A DNA stretch of 64,000 nucleotides, taken from assembly GCA_014529385.2 (NCBI GenBank), contig CM043971.1, positions 90,823,840-90,887,839 of the forward strand, written 5' to 3'. The position numbers were made by a program, and so were the translations under genes. The stretch's first letter is position 1, and every line of letters begins with the position of its first letter. The notes beneath the pieces were generated by a model that worked only from the letters and a program-made list of their open reading frames with translations, made no database searches and was not told where the DNA came from. This document shows, in pieces, positions 44,764 to 54,900 of this stretch. This DNA is from Adiantum capillus-veneris. Lineage: Eukaryota > Streptophyta > Polypodiopsida > Polypodiales > Pteridaceae.

Positions 44764-45899
44764 CAGAAGCTATATGCATTGCTTGTAGCATATTTAAGGG
44801 TACGGGCATTTCATCCCCCTCATGTGTTACCCAGGTCGTCCCCCTATTTCCCCAAGTGTCTATGGTTGCTGCTAGGTGGACCCAATCCACATTGTCCGAC
44901 TCAGTCATCCCAGGTAGTACATCCATATAAGGAGAATCTTCCCCAACATCAGTGTCCGCTTTACACGTGTAACAATACTTCAATGGGACCGAGTGAAATG
45001 TGGTGTCAAATCTATGATCGATTATAAACCTGTTTCCTAGAGGATGTGCTCGACCCGTCACAAGATCCACTCGAATGACAGAATCTTGGAACTGCAAGTA
45101 GACATGGTTTTTAGACCAGTCATGCACCATTTTTGCTTCCCTCATGAAAGGACGTCCTAAGATCATCTCCGATGCCATAGTGTGTTTGGAGAAATCCATA
45201 ACAATAAAGGTAATCCTTATTTTATGTCCAAAGACCTTGATCTTGAGATCTTCTAGCATCCCAATAGGTTTAACAATAGACCCATTGGCCATCTTCACTA
45301 CTATGGTTGTGGTCGCAAGGTGAGGTCTTCCCATAGTTTCCCAGCAATTTTTAGTCACAACGTTAACCCCAACGCCACCATCAAGGATTCTTAGTAGTGA
45401 TTGGTATAGTCGCATTGGATTCATCACCCTCAAAGTATTGTCCCAACTTGTTAACAGGTATTTCTATAACAAGGTTCTCATCTAGGTTGGGTTGTGGATC
45501 TATGTGTTCCTCCTCTATTGGCATCTCCCCAGCTCCATCCATCTGTGCAAATTGTGGTAGCCCAAACTTCAGTTCTCCATTGAGGAAGGCTCGAAGAGCT
45601 GAGACTAGCTCGGGGTCTTTATATAGTTTGGACATGATGGTGGTTCTAACTTCTGAAGACATGAAATCCATCAATTTGGCAATGTTTAACGGCACCTTTT
45701 GGCCTTGAGTCCCTTGACGTGGGGAAGATGGGATCTCCATTTCTTCGATAGGATCAGGTAGTCCCTCTGTAAACATTCTTTCCATCAAGAAGTGAGTACG
45801 CCCACTTTCCCATGACTTTAAGTCACTTTCTTCTTGGATGACACTAGGTATGTCCAAGGGTCTATGGACTTGGTGAGTTTGTTGTTGCGTAGGGAACAC
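44764..45899 (-). pseudogene. C2 retropepsin and linker
   Basis: 45381-45899 encodes the linker (RTHFLMERMFTEGLPDPIEE, IAKLMDFMSSEV) to ATIPITTKNP. A gap of about 16 bp relative to C1 near 45388 shifts the frame, and the protease continues as ILDGGVGVNVVTKNCWETMG, KMANGSIVKPIGML and MILGRPFMREAKMVHDW. The active site reads DGGV where C1 has DGGA. This copy keeps the TMGRPHL stretch that C1 lost. It would process Gag if the frame were whole. Confidence 0.78.
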
Positions 45900-46465
45900 G
45901 TGTCTGTAATCTTGATCTTCCTAGGTGCTGGTTCTAGATCCCTTTGGGTATCTTCTACCAAACTCCTTAAATGCTTGACTCGCTCAATCTCCTCTGTAGG
46001 GTTTGGGTAAGTTCCTATCTTTTTTTTGGATCCTGGCCATTGTGGCTCATGAAGATCTTCCTTGTTGGTTTCTATGTTAGTGGTCGTTTTGGTCTCCATG
46101 GTTTCACCTGAATCAGAATCTTCTTCAGCGTCGTTCATATATACGGGGTCATCACCTGTCCCTATGTTGGTCTTTGAGCTGGGGTCTGACTTCGCTGCTT
46201 TTTGCGATCTCTTTCTTCGTGTTTTCTTCTTTTTCTGAGATTGGGCAATTGATGTCGTGTCTCTTTCCTCAAGAATATAATTTTGTTTTTGGAGCATCGA
46301 TCGTGTGAGTGCGTTTACTGGTACTATGTTTATAGTTGGTGGTGTCCCATAAACAATCTCTATTAAGTTCAATGGTGTGATTTTCAGTGCGTTTGGATTG
46401 TTAGGACACTGTGCGATCAAATGATCTATGCCACAACGATTACAAGTGAGTATTGGCATTGCCAA
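45900..46465 (-). pseudogene. C2 fourth zinc knuckle and basic linker
   Basis: Starts MAMPILTCNRCGIDHLIAQC (a CX2CX4HX4C knuckle), then a basic KKKKTRRKRSQK patch and the acidic MNDAEEDSDSGET stretch shared with C1. It runs on until a frameshift near 45900. C1 lacks the first 330 bp of this. Confidence 0.65.
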
Positions 46466-46483
46466 TGCACTCCCTTGACTTGT

Positions 46484-47110
46484 TTAAATTAGTGCAGCAT
46501 TCTTTTGCATTCTAATGGGGCACTCACCTACTCGATGTGGTCCACCACATTCGTAGCACTGAAGAGGTGGTCTCCTGGCAAAATTATTAATGTTTTGGCC
46601 TCTTGCTGCTAGCGCAGTAGCTTGATATACCGGTTTGATTTGTCCCCAATGGTCTTCCATATAGTACATGGGACACTCCTCAAGCATGTCGACTCCATAG
46701 GTGATACTAGAGTCTATGTCCTCTTCGCAATCTACATAAGTACTAGATGACTCACAACCGATTTGGTTCATAGGTGTAACTCTTGGATGAGGGGGTTACG
46801 GTCCTAGCACTGGAGGTGGCAACGGTGTGGTTTGGACCACATTTTGGGTTCTAGGGACCATGTGTTGTAATGGCAACTGTTGCTCCATGGGTGGGGTAGG
46901 CATCAATGCAGGAACTCAAGGTGAGTCTGCCCAAGCTATAGGCGGTCTATTTTCCATGATGCGTTTAAGCATTAGGCAATCCTTCGCTTGATGGCCATAC
47001 CTACCACACGCGTTACAAGTCCCGTTAAACTTTACTCCGAAAGTAGAGCATTCACTCGTAGTATGTGGGCCCAAGCAAATTGAGCACCATTGTTGCTCCC
47101 TTCTTGAGTC
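46484..47110 (-). pseudogene. C2 Gag zinc-knuckle region
   Basis: Three knuckles as in C1: CSICLGPHTTSEC and CNACGRYGHQAKDC (about 46970-47090, the second partly changed by substitutions) and CYECGGPHRVGEC (about 46510-46550). Frameshifts near 46790 and 46920. Confidence 0.6.
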
Positions 47111-47708
47111 ATCTCAGATATCGTTTGCTCTTTCACGATTGTCTTTATCTTCATTGGCTCATGCCTTGACGCTTGCGAGCTACTAGACTTCGGCTCGGCA
47201 GACACTCTTTCTCCTGCAATCATTAAATTATACTCCAATTGGATTGCATTCATGGTGACTGCTTCCTAAGTAGTGATACCTCTAATGACTAGGCCATTAT
47301 AGATACTTTCATGTCGTAGTCCCCTAATGAATCTATCGAGCAATTGGTTGTTGTTGAATCGCTCGTTTGGATTGCATCGAGAATTCAAATTTTTTAGGCG
47401 ACTAATGAAATCTCTCACGGATTCACCTTCTTCTCGTTGGGCTTTCTGGAGCTGAGAGGCTACACCCCAAAGTACTCCCTCTCGTATGTGCTCTTTCAAG
47501 AACAATCTCCTAAGAGTAGAGTAGATTGTTTTCTCTTCTACTCTTAAGGTTCTATACCAATCTCCAGCCTTTCCGCTTAGGGCAAACTCAAAGCCTTACA
47601 CTTATGTAGCTCATTGTGCTCTTCCAAGGAATCGCACACATGTTCAAAGACTTCCATATGCTTTTTAGCATCTCCGTCTCCACTGAATTTCTGTGTGAGC
47701 TTAGCTAC
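47111..47708 (-). pseudogene. C2 Gag capsid-like domain
   Basis: After a stop next to EPRSKAV the frame reads VAKLTQKFSGDGD. Later pieces are GVASQLQKAQREEGESVRDF, ISRLKNLNSRCNPNERF and NNNQLLDRFIRGLRHE (47266-47505). This is the same capsid-like domain as C1 32149-32898, with at least three frame breaks. Confidence 0.65.
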
Positions 47709-49328
47709 TTAAACTGCCTTGCTCCTAGGCTCTCTATCAGATGCACTACGCATGTTTTCCGCAATAGAGCGACCGATAGTTTGAGCAAATGCTGCCAAAT
47801 CTCCTATTTGAGCAGGTATAATGGGTGTATGTGCTCCTGGAACCACATGTGAGATGGGAGTTGGCCTTGGCCTTGGCATACGCGCGGCTCTTGAGTCCCA
47901 TATTTCGTATGGTGGTGTACCAGACGGTGGTCCAAAGTTTACAGGCGTGGCCCTAGGCATAGGGGGTGCCTGATATGGCATGTTATTATTAAATGGCATG
48001 GCTCCACTTGTATAAGAGCTTCGATATTGCCATTGTGGATTGTAAGCTCTTGGAATAATCGGAGGTGTAGGAGCTACATGAGGCTGAGGTACGACAGGTG
48101 CACATGTTTGATACATACATGTAGGTATAGTTGGGGGCACTGTGCTACTAGGCATCGACGCAGTATTAACAAATAAACTCCATGGTGTACTTCTTGTCAT
48201 GCTCACTACTGGGATATGCATGGTAGCCGTAGTGTCATTAAGAGAAAGATGAGCTAGATCCGGGAAGGTAAAGCTGCCACTTGTGGGCTCAGATTGTACT
48301 GAGGCTCCTGGCGAAACAACATATGGAGGATCAATGGGGCTCACTGGGGGAGTCTCCATTTGTGATAGGGTTGGTTGGTTGGCCTTTCCCGTATCCAAGA
48401 ATCTCATTAAGCTTGTTAAAGGCATGTTGATCCCTGTGTTCTGTCTTTCTAACTCGACAATCCTATGGAGGACATCACAGACTTTCTGTTGTTGCTCATC
48501 TATGCTAGTAGCACCCGATGTGGATTGTAGAACATCTAACCAACCCACATGATAGGTGTGTCCTGTGTACCGATCAGTTAAAGCTTTTGCTTGTAGGTCA
48601 TACTCCCAATTTTCGTTTAGGAATATCCCATCTAGGCCTGGCGTGCTGGAGGTTTCCCTCGAAGTGGAAGCATTATTGCTCCCCATCGCTTGCCCCTCCG
48701 TGACTGTTACCTTGGGAGCACTCGGTTGCTCGGCTGGCATGATTGTTGTCATAGGAGCCTTTGCTTTCAGGGCTCGACTTTGTACTAGCCTTCGTAGGTT
48801 CTCAATTTCCCTCTCCCTTGTTGCTTGCATATAGCGTTCGATCTCTTGTACTTCGGCAAGAATCCTACCATCGAGTAGTAAAACCTCAGAGGGAGATAGT
48901 CCTAAAGGATCAGGAGGTGCAGTGGATGGAACATTCACATGCACACTCTCAAGAAGCATAGGGTCTATTTTAGGCATGAATGACGAATTTACTTCCCCAC
49001 TCCCTTCATTTATTTCATTAACCGCATGTTCGGAGCGAGTAGCTCTACTACGGGTCTCTTTTAAGCGGCTAAACACGCTGGACCCGGGCCGTGGGCCCAT
49101 GGCATGTATGTCTTGACTTGAACTATCAGGGTTTGGTGTAGGATACCCCTCCATGACTTCGTAGTCAGAGGAAGAATCACTAGACGCGATATGAGGATCT
49201 TGGGTCGCGCTACCTTGAGTCCTGGCCGAAGGTCCAGAACCTAGGGTGGAGGAATAATGGGTGCCCGCATAAATGGAGGCACTACCAATATGCTCGTGCT
49301 CTAACACTCGTCCAGAGCGTAGGTTCAT
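47709..49328 (-). CDS. C2 Gag N-terminal half
   Basis: A long open frame from ATG 49328 (MNLRSGRVLEHEHIGSA), about 539 residues. This start is chosen over an upstream ATG because C1 begins with the matching MHLRSGRVLE. Order: basic N-terminal peptide, Ser-rich part, Glu/Arg helix (EVQEIERYMQATREREIENL), a conserved WEYDLQAKALTDRYTGHTY part, a second helix (QQQKVCDVLHRIVELERQN), then a Pro-rich region that ends at FAQTIGRSIAENMR before a stop. It has no enzyme motif. It probably assembles the particle together with the capsid domain that follows. Confidence 0.65.
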   Translation of the reverse strand: MNLRSGRVLEHEHIGSASIYAGTHYSSTLGSGPSARTQGSATQDPHIASSDSSSDYEVMEGYPTPNPDSSSQDIHAMGPRPGSSVFSRLKETRSRATRSEHAVNEINEGSGEVNSSFMPKIDPMLLESVHVNVPSTAPPDPLGLSPSEVLLLDGRILAEVQEIERYMQATREREIENLRRLVQSRALKAKAPMTTIMPAEQPSAPKVTVTEGQAMGSNNASTSRETSSTPGLDGIFLNENWEYDLQAKALTDRYTGHTYHVGWLDVLQSTSGATSIDEQQQKVCDVLHRIVELERQNTGINMPLTSLMRFLDTGKANQPTLSQMETPPVSPIDPPYVVSPGASVQSEPTSGSFTFPDLAHLSLNDTTATMHIPVVSMTRSTPWSLFVNTASMPSSTVPPTIPTCMYQTCAPVVPQPHVAPTPPIIPRAYNPQWQYRSSYTSGAMPFNNNMPYQAPPMPRATPVNFGPPSGTPPYEIWDSRAARMPRPRPTPISHVVPGAHTPIIPAQIGDLAAFAQTIGRSIAENMRSASDREPRSKAV

Positions 49329-50419
49329 ATGACTTGGATTCCCTAGAAGTGTCAGTGAGTGCCCGTGAAGGCTGCTCACCTAGTATTTTTGGGTGTTTTG
49401 CAATTCAAGTCTTTTCTTTTTTTTTCTTTTTTTTTTGGTCCTTTTTTTTAAACCCAGCTATAGAATAGAACGTATGATAGCTCAAAACGAGCGTCTCGGT
49501 CAGAGGGACGTGCCGTGCTTTACAGCCCTCCGTTTGGTCACTTTATGTCCTCGGAATCCCTAAAACCGTCAATTTCTAGTAGGGAACTAGGCCCAAATTA
49601 GAAAGTCTAAGGGTGCAAGTGGGAAGAGAAGGGAGGAGAGTGGAGGACTTACCCCACATGCTCTCATTCCTTCTTGAGGGGATAGGGTATATATATAAGA
49701 GTAAGTCTAGTATATATCATAGGACTGAGGACTGAGGCCTGGGCCTGGGCTTGGGCTTGGGCTTGGGCTTGGGCTTGGGGAAATGATCCCGATCCCAATC
49801 AAAATTTTAGTGTAGCCCCCCAGTCACTCACGCTTAAATATTTTCTGATTTTTTATAATTTTTTATTTTTATTTTTATTTTTTTATATTTTTTTTTAAAG
49901 GCGACGACCGCGCGCGTTTTAGGTAACCCTTTCTTGGCCACACACACTGTCAACACCTACCTAACCTCTCTGTCAACAGCTCACTACCTTATCTACTTAC
50001 TAACAGTGCTGCTAATCACTAACTAATCTACTAACTAATCTGTTAACCACTCTGCTAACTGCTTACTGACAGTGAGCTAACTATCCACCTACTTCCTCTC
50101 TCACTACCTTACTATGCAAAGACTGTGTGCAGGCAAACCTTAACAGAAAACTGTGTACAGACTGTGTGCAAACAGAAATTGCTAACTGTCTACCTACTTA
50201 CTCATTCACTGCGAATAAGCTAACGACTACTAATTGTGCAAAGACTGTGTGCAAACAGAAAACAAAAGATTATGCAGAAATCACAGAACTTGCATACAAT
50301 ACAGAAATTAACAACTTGCAGAAAAATAACTCATTCCTCTTCCTCTTCCTCTTCTTTCCTACTACAAACAACTCATAGAAGAAGCACAAAGTGCCTCTTG
50401 GGCTTAGTGCAGGGCGATT
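49329..50419 (-). other. C2 5' leader
   Basis: Non-coding. It holds a GGGCTT hexamer array (49741-49785), T-rich runs (49845-49895) and repeated words of the CTAACTAATCTRYTAAC and TGTGTGCAAACAG types (49980-50260). Confidence 0.6.
49741..49785. repeat. GGGCTT hexamer array
   Basis: About seven GGGCYT units in a row in the C2 leader; the C1 leader has a decayed version. Confidence 0.9.
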
Positions 50420-50436
50420 CCCCGGCAACGGCGCCA
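50420..50436 (-). other. C2 primer binding site (tRNA-Asp)
   Basis: The minus strand reads TGGCGCCGTTGCCGGGG, the exact plant gypsy tRNA-Asp site. Confidence 0.92.
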
Positions 50437-50440
50437 AAAA

Positions 50441-51017
50441 TGTGCGCTCCTTGCCGCACTGCCGAAGCAAGGGACTTGCCTAACACTGTGTGCGAGCCAC
50501 AGACGACTCCAAGCACGCAACTAGCTTAACTAGTAAGCTCAAAAGAGGGCAATGGTGTGTCACTCACCGCTCTATGCTCCTGCCGTGGAGGATTCCTCGC
50601 CACGAAGAAGAAGGAGACGCCGCTACGTCGTGCTCAACCACTTCATCGTCGTCGTGCCGCCGCAATGCTCGATCACACACACACACACTCTCTCTCTCAA
50701 GTACACACACACACACACTAGAACACAAGGAGATGGAGAAGGAGATGGAGCAAGAGCACTCTTCTGCTATTGCACAAATAAGAGAATGATACATTTTAGG
50801 TTTAGAATGACTTTTATATGGGCTTGCCCCATTCACACTTGGGCGCCCATGCTTAGCCAACTAATCCCTTGATTGTCCCAGTTAGAGTGCGCCTCTCATC
50901 GGCGATCACTCTTACCCTTTTCCTATTGGACCGACAAGCCCGGTACCTGACTCTACCAAATACATAATACACGTCCGTCGTAGGTGATGGGGTGTCCGTG
51001 CGCCGTAAGGGTTAACA
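50441..51017 (-). repeat. LTR-F2 (5' LTR of C2)
   Basis: 577 bp. The minus strand runs from TGTTAACCCTTACGGC to GCGCACA and is very close to LTR-F3. Short CA and CT runs (50674-50719) sit where F1 has its long CT repeat. Confidence 0.9.
50811..50820 (-). promoter_or_regulatory. TATA box of LTR-F2
   Basis: The minus strand reads CATATAAAAG. Confidence 0.65.
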
Positions 51018-51180
51018 AACCAAACGCTCCACAGACCACAGTCTGCATCGCTTGGAGGTTTTCTAACATACAACGGAACGCTCCCCAGGCATCGACCTCC
51101 GTCGTTCGGAGGTTTTCTAGCATACAACGAAATGCTCCCCAAGCATCGGTCTGCATCGTTCCGAGGTTCAAACAATACCA
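51018..51180 (-). repeat. Three tandem copies of a 54-bp unit
   Basis: Units start near 51022, 51078 and 51132 and share AACGCTCC, GGAGGTTTTCTA and CATACAACG. Unit length is a multiple of three, and the minus strand is open as repeated RCLGSVPLYVRKPP-type peptides. Confidence 0.85.
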
Positions 51181-51667
51181 AAATAGTATTTCTCACTTCT
51201 CCACCCGCGAGTAAAATCACCAATCATTGAAACCAGGACTAAAAACAGAGTCAAACAATTCAAATCGACACCAAAACAGATTCAAAACAGATACCATCCA
51301 TTTCAAACAAATTTCAAAAAGGATCACCAAACAAGTTCTTGAATAGATTTCAAACTTACAAAGCAATCTTGACATCGATCGAGCTCGAAAAGTCGACTGA
51401 CTTTCCATCCTGAAACTTGCACCAAAAATTGGGGTTAGGTTCATTCCATAAGGTCGTAACCGAGCACAACATGGTCCATCAACTCTTGGACAGACAATGT
51501 TTCTTTGGCGGCGATGGCTTTCGGATACTGTGTCATACCAAGGAAGAGACATGAAATGTAAATTCCGTGAATGCATACTTTTTAACTTTTCATGAGAAAT
51601 CCGCATACATCCGTGCTCATTTATGAGTGAATCGTGTTCAACGTACAATATGACATGCCTATGAAAA
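51181..51667 (-). pseudogene. D1 internal region, left part
   Basis: 51527-51672 is homologous to D2 63475-63620. The minus strand encodes PFHRHVILYVEHDSLINEHG and MRISHEKLKSMHSR, and D2 encodes nearly the same peptide. The frame connects with 60372 leftwards once Gypsy-2 is removed. 51181-51526 has no D2 match. Confidence 0.55.
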
Positions 51668-51672
51668 GGCGT
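51668..51672. repeat. Gypsy-2 target site duplication, left
   Basis: GGCGT, identical to 60367-60371. Confidence 0.88.
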
Positions 51673-52808
51673 TGTCAGGAGTTTTTTCGAGCAAGGGATT
51701 GCGCATATGTACATATACATGCATGGTGCATCAAATAAAGGATTGCCCAATTTCCATAGCCAGGTGGTTACGTGGGGCCCACGTGTGTACAGGTAGGACA
51801 TGGTGTACATAGTGCAACGATTTTCACTATTATCAGTACCAGTGTGTTTTTTCTACAATAAGGAGGAGTTGGTAGCGCGTAAAACTTCTCGAGGAAGCTA
51901 TCTGCGGGCCGACGATATGAGGTAAGCAGGTGCGTCAGATGGCATCTAGTGGCGTCAGGAGGGCAAATGGGGTCAATACTTGCACGCGGAGAAGTATGGA
52001 CACGACGTGGGTGTTTTCTTGTGATACTTATGCAGAAAGGTCATCATAAGGACCACTTTTTGGGGCCACTTCACGTGGTTGCGGGATGCATTATTTGGAA
52101 AAACTGAGTACCAAGTGTGCGGATGATGCAAAAAGGTGACAACTATGCACTGCGAGGTCAGTTTTTGGCCTGTTCGGGGTCCGTTTGAGGTCATCTAAAA
52201 GGCCACGGGTGCCCAACTAATAAAGCTAAGTGTGGGAATTGAAAAAACTGAGAGAAAACCAGAAAAAAATGTGGAGAAGAGAGGAGGAACAGCCGCAAGT
52301 GTGTTTTTGGAGCATTTTTTGGCTGTAAACTGCTCATCTGAGGTCGGATTTGAGCACTTTGACATTGTAGACTGGGGTTTTGGGCCGTTCCGGACGCGAT
52401 GGCGCTGTCCATTTTGCCAAATTCCTCCCTCTTTTTCTACTGTTTTAGCTGTGTAAGTTTCTCCTATGAGCGAAGTTTCTGCTCCAGTTTGTGATTGTAT
52501 CTGGCTTATTTTACCCATATTGTGTGAGCTATTTTCCCCATTGGTGTTGGCTCAAGCTCATTTGTATCTAATTATCAGAAGTTCCCCTCTTTTGAGCTGA
52601 GTTTTTTGGGTGTGTGTGTGTGTGTGTGTGGGTCTCTGTGTCGAGTGGGCAAGTCGATAGTTTCTCTCCTCTCACTCTATAGGTGTGTTCCCTGTCTCGG
52701 CCAGGTGTGTTGTGTAAGACGAGTGGTGTCCCATAATGTGTGTGTATCATCCCAAGAGTGTGTGTCGGGTCGTTATAGAGGAGTTGTGTGTGTTTCCATC
52801 CCGCTCAC
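51673..52808 (+). repeat. Gypsy-2 5' LTR
   Basis: 1,136 bp, TGTCAGGAG to CCGCTCAC, with a (TG)n run at 52612-52630. Confidence 0.93.
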
Positions 52809-52815
52809 ATTCTTT

Positions 52816-52832
52816 TGGCGCCCCCACGGAGG
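52816..52832 (+). other. Gypsy-2 primer binding site
   Basis: TGGCGCCCCCACGGAGG, 7 bp after the LTR. Gypsy-1 differs by one base in this stretch. Confidence 0.72.
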
Positions 52833-53857
52833 ATCTTCTTCGAGTACCTTCTGCTTCGAGCTTCAAGCTTCGAGATTTGGGATTATAGGTTGCAGGTTAC
52901 AGGTTACATGTTACAGGTTACAAGGACAGGTACAGGTACAGGTAGCTGGAGTACAGTGATATACTAGCAGTGATGTCACTTGCAGTTGTTGTGGGTATGC
53001 ATCACTTGGTGCCTATTTGAGTGCATTGTCTGCTGGATTGTACGTTACTTGTGGAAACAGCCATTGTACGCATTTGTGGAGCCATACTTGGTTGTATTTG
53101 GCAGTCCCAGCCATTTCTGAGACTTGGTCTGGAAGATAGTCATTTCTGAGACTTGACTATACGCGATTTGCATTAGCCTTCGTGTGAGGGTCGATAGTGT
53201 GAGGTTTTTATTCAGCTGGGGGATTCTCAAATGTGGAGATCCTTTCGGTGATAAAGGTATCTGGAGCACCCTTTTTGTGACCTCGCCATAGGCTATGTAC
53301 TAGTGAGTCCTACTTGATGCTCGGGTTCTATTGTTGACACTTTATGCATACATATACAGTCTATATTTTGGGTTCCTACTGCTCTATTTCTGGGGAAACT
53401 CTGCCAAAATTTTTCCAAGTTATGATGGCTGGTTTTTTGGTCTTTTGAGCCATTGATGCTGTTATGCTGCTGAAATTTTGGCAAAATCAGAGGATAAGTC
53501 AGGTGTGCCTTCTTGGGAGCTTCATGGTTGGCTTTAATGGATGATCAAAATGGTCCTCAATTCACTCCATTTCATTTAACTCAAAGAATCCAGATAAATG
53601 TTCATGTGTCCAGGAAGATTTTTTTCCAACAGCGCATAGTCTTTATGTTCGGGCCAAGAAGATTACGAGAGATCTTGGAATGTCCTTTGCCTGTTGTAAT
53701 TCCGATGATCAACTATGAAAACTTATTTGATGTACATGTGTTTGTCCTTATCTAAAGTTGAGCTCCATTGAAGTTTCTGGGAATTGAGTCAGTAAAAGTT
53801 TTGGGTTCTTGCACGTGTGTTCAAAGGGGTTCTCAAAGCATTGAAACTTGGGTAGCC
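52833..53857 (+). other. Gypsy-2 5' leader
   Basis: Non-coding, homologous to 17611-18630. It contains the ACAGGT/TTACAGG hexamer array at 52888-52945. Confidence 0.6.
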
Positions 53858-54900
53858 ATGGCTTTCTCTTATCAGGAGTTTCATGGAAGAAGTGATGAAG
53901 ATGTGGAAGACTTTCTGGAAAAGATGGAGGTTGCCTGCATTAGCAACCAGATTCATGACCCTGCGCAGATGTTACGTGTTCTCCAAATTTGTTTGAAGAG
54001 TGATGCACGAGTTTGGTCCAAAGCATTTGAAGAGGAGTTGCGTGTAGCAGATCCACCTGTAAGATTGAGTTGGGACAATCTACGACATGGGTTGGAAGTG
54101 GAGTTTGTGAAGATAGAAGATCCTGACAAAGTGTGGCAAGAAGTACAGGCTTTGGTGCAAAAGGAAGGTGAGCCAGTAGATACGTACATACGTAAGTTTT
54201 CATTGGCATGGGAGCGAATGTGCAAGGCCTTAGCACCACAGGTACCCCCGCCTGACATGATGAAGAAGGACAGGTTCTTAGCTGGTCTTTGGGAGAATAT
54301 AGTTGGAGAGTGGAGCTAAAGAAGCCTAGGACATATGAAGATGCACTAGAGGTAGCAAGGAACAAAGAGTGGAAGTTCAGGAAAATGAGCCAGTTAGGGG
54401 TGGAGTCTTAGCCCATGAGGTCTGAATTTCAACCTATAGAGTCTTTACAAGGTCGCATGTCTGGGGTTCATCAAGAACCAGTGGTTCCTGTTACTACTCA
54501 GGTTATGCCAGCACTGGTCACTACAGCAGTGCAAGATGATGGGCTAAGGCAAGACATGAGGCAAATGGTAGATTTGATAAAGAATCTCAGTCTAAACATG
54601 CTAGGTCAAGTGGGAAATAATCGAGGTCGAGGGAGGTTTGCAAATCAGCCAGGAGGTGAAGAAAGGCCTAGGAATGGTGTTGGACAAAGCAATGGTAGGT
54701 TTTGGAGGCAGACGCCCACATGTTATAATTGTGGAGAGTTGGGTCACATCAGCCCGCAATGTGATAAGAAACCAAGGATGGGGGGAGACATGTATCCATT
54801 GCCAAGACAGGTGCTAACTAGGTCAAATGATTATGGCATCGAAATTAAGGGAGACGAAGGAACCAGTGGACTGACCAGGAGGAAAAGGGAAAGACAAAAG
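53858..54900 (+). pseudogene. Gypsy-2 Gag, broken
   Basis: ATG 53858 (MAFSYQEFHGRSDEDVEDFL). It matches Gypsy-1 Gag closely. A one-base loss near 54303 shifts the frame, a TAG occurs at 54409-54411 where Gypsy-1 has TTG, and another one-base loss lies near 54880. The zinc knuckle CYNCGELGHISPQC is intact. Gag-encoding pieces are otherwise full length. Confidence 0.88.

Larger units (their letters stand above)
44069..51017 (-). mobile_element. C2, non-autonomous gag-protease retroelement
   Basis: Minus strand: LTR-F2, exact tRNA-Asp primer site, leader, Gag, four zinc knuckles, retropepsin, a WVPK-repeat cassette and polypurine tract, then LTR-G. It is a sister of C1 from the 5' LTR through the retropepsin; from about 44764 leftwards the two are unrelated. 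No RT, RNase H or integrase is present. As in C1, 5' and 3' LTRs do not match. Confidence 0.75.

Noticed and set aside
49741-49785. GGGCTT array as telomere-like sequence
   Set aside because: The unit differs from the plant telomere repeat TTTAGGG and the array is short and inside a retroelement leader.
51217-51810. A 197-residue minus-strand frame across the Gypsy-2 LTR edge
   Set aside because: It is a chance fusion of LTR sequence with the D1 peptide; the insertion point with its target duplication lies in the middle.
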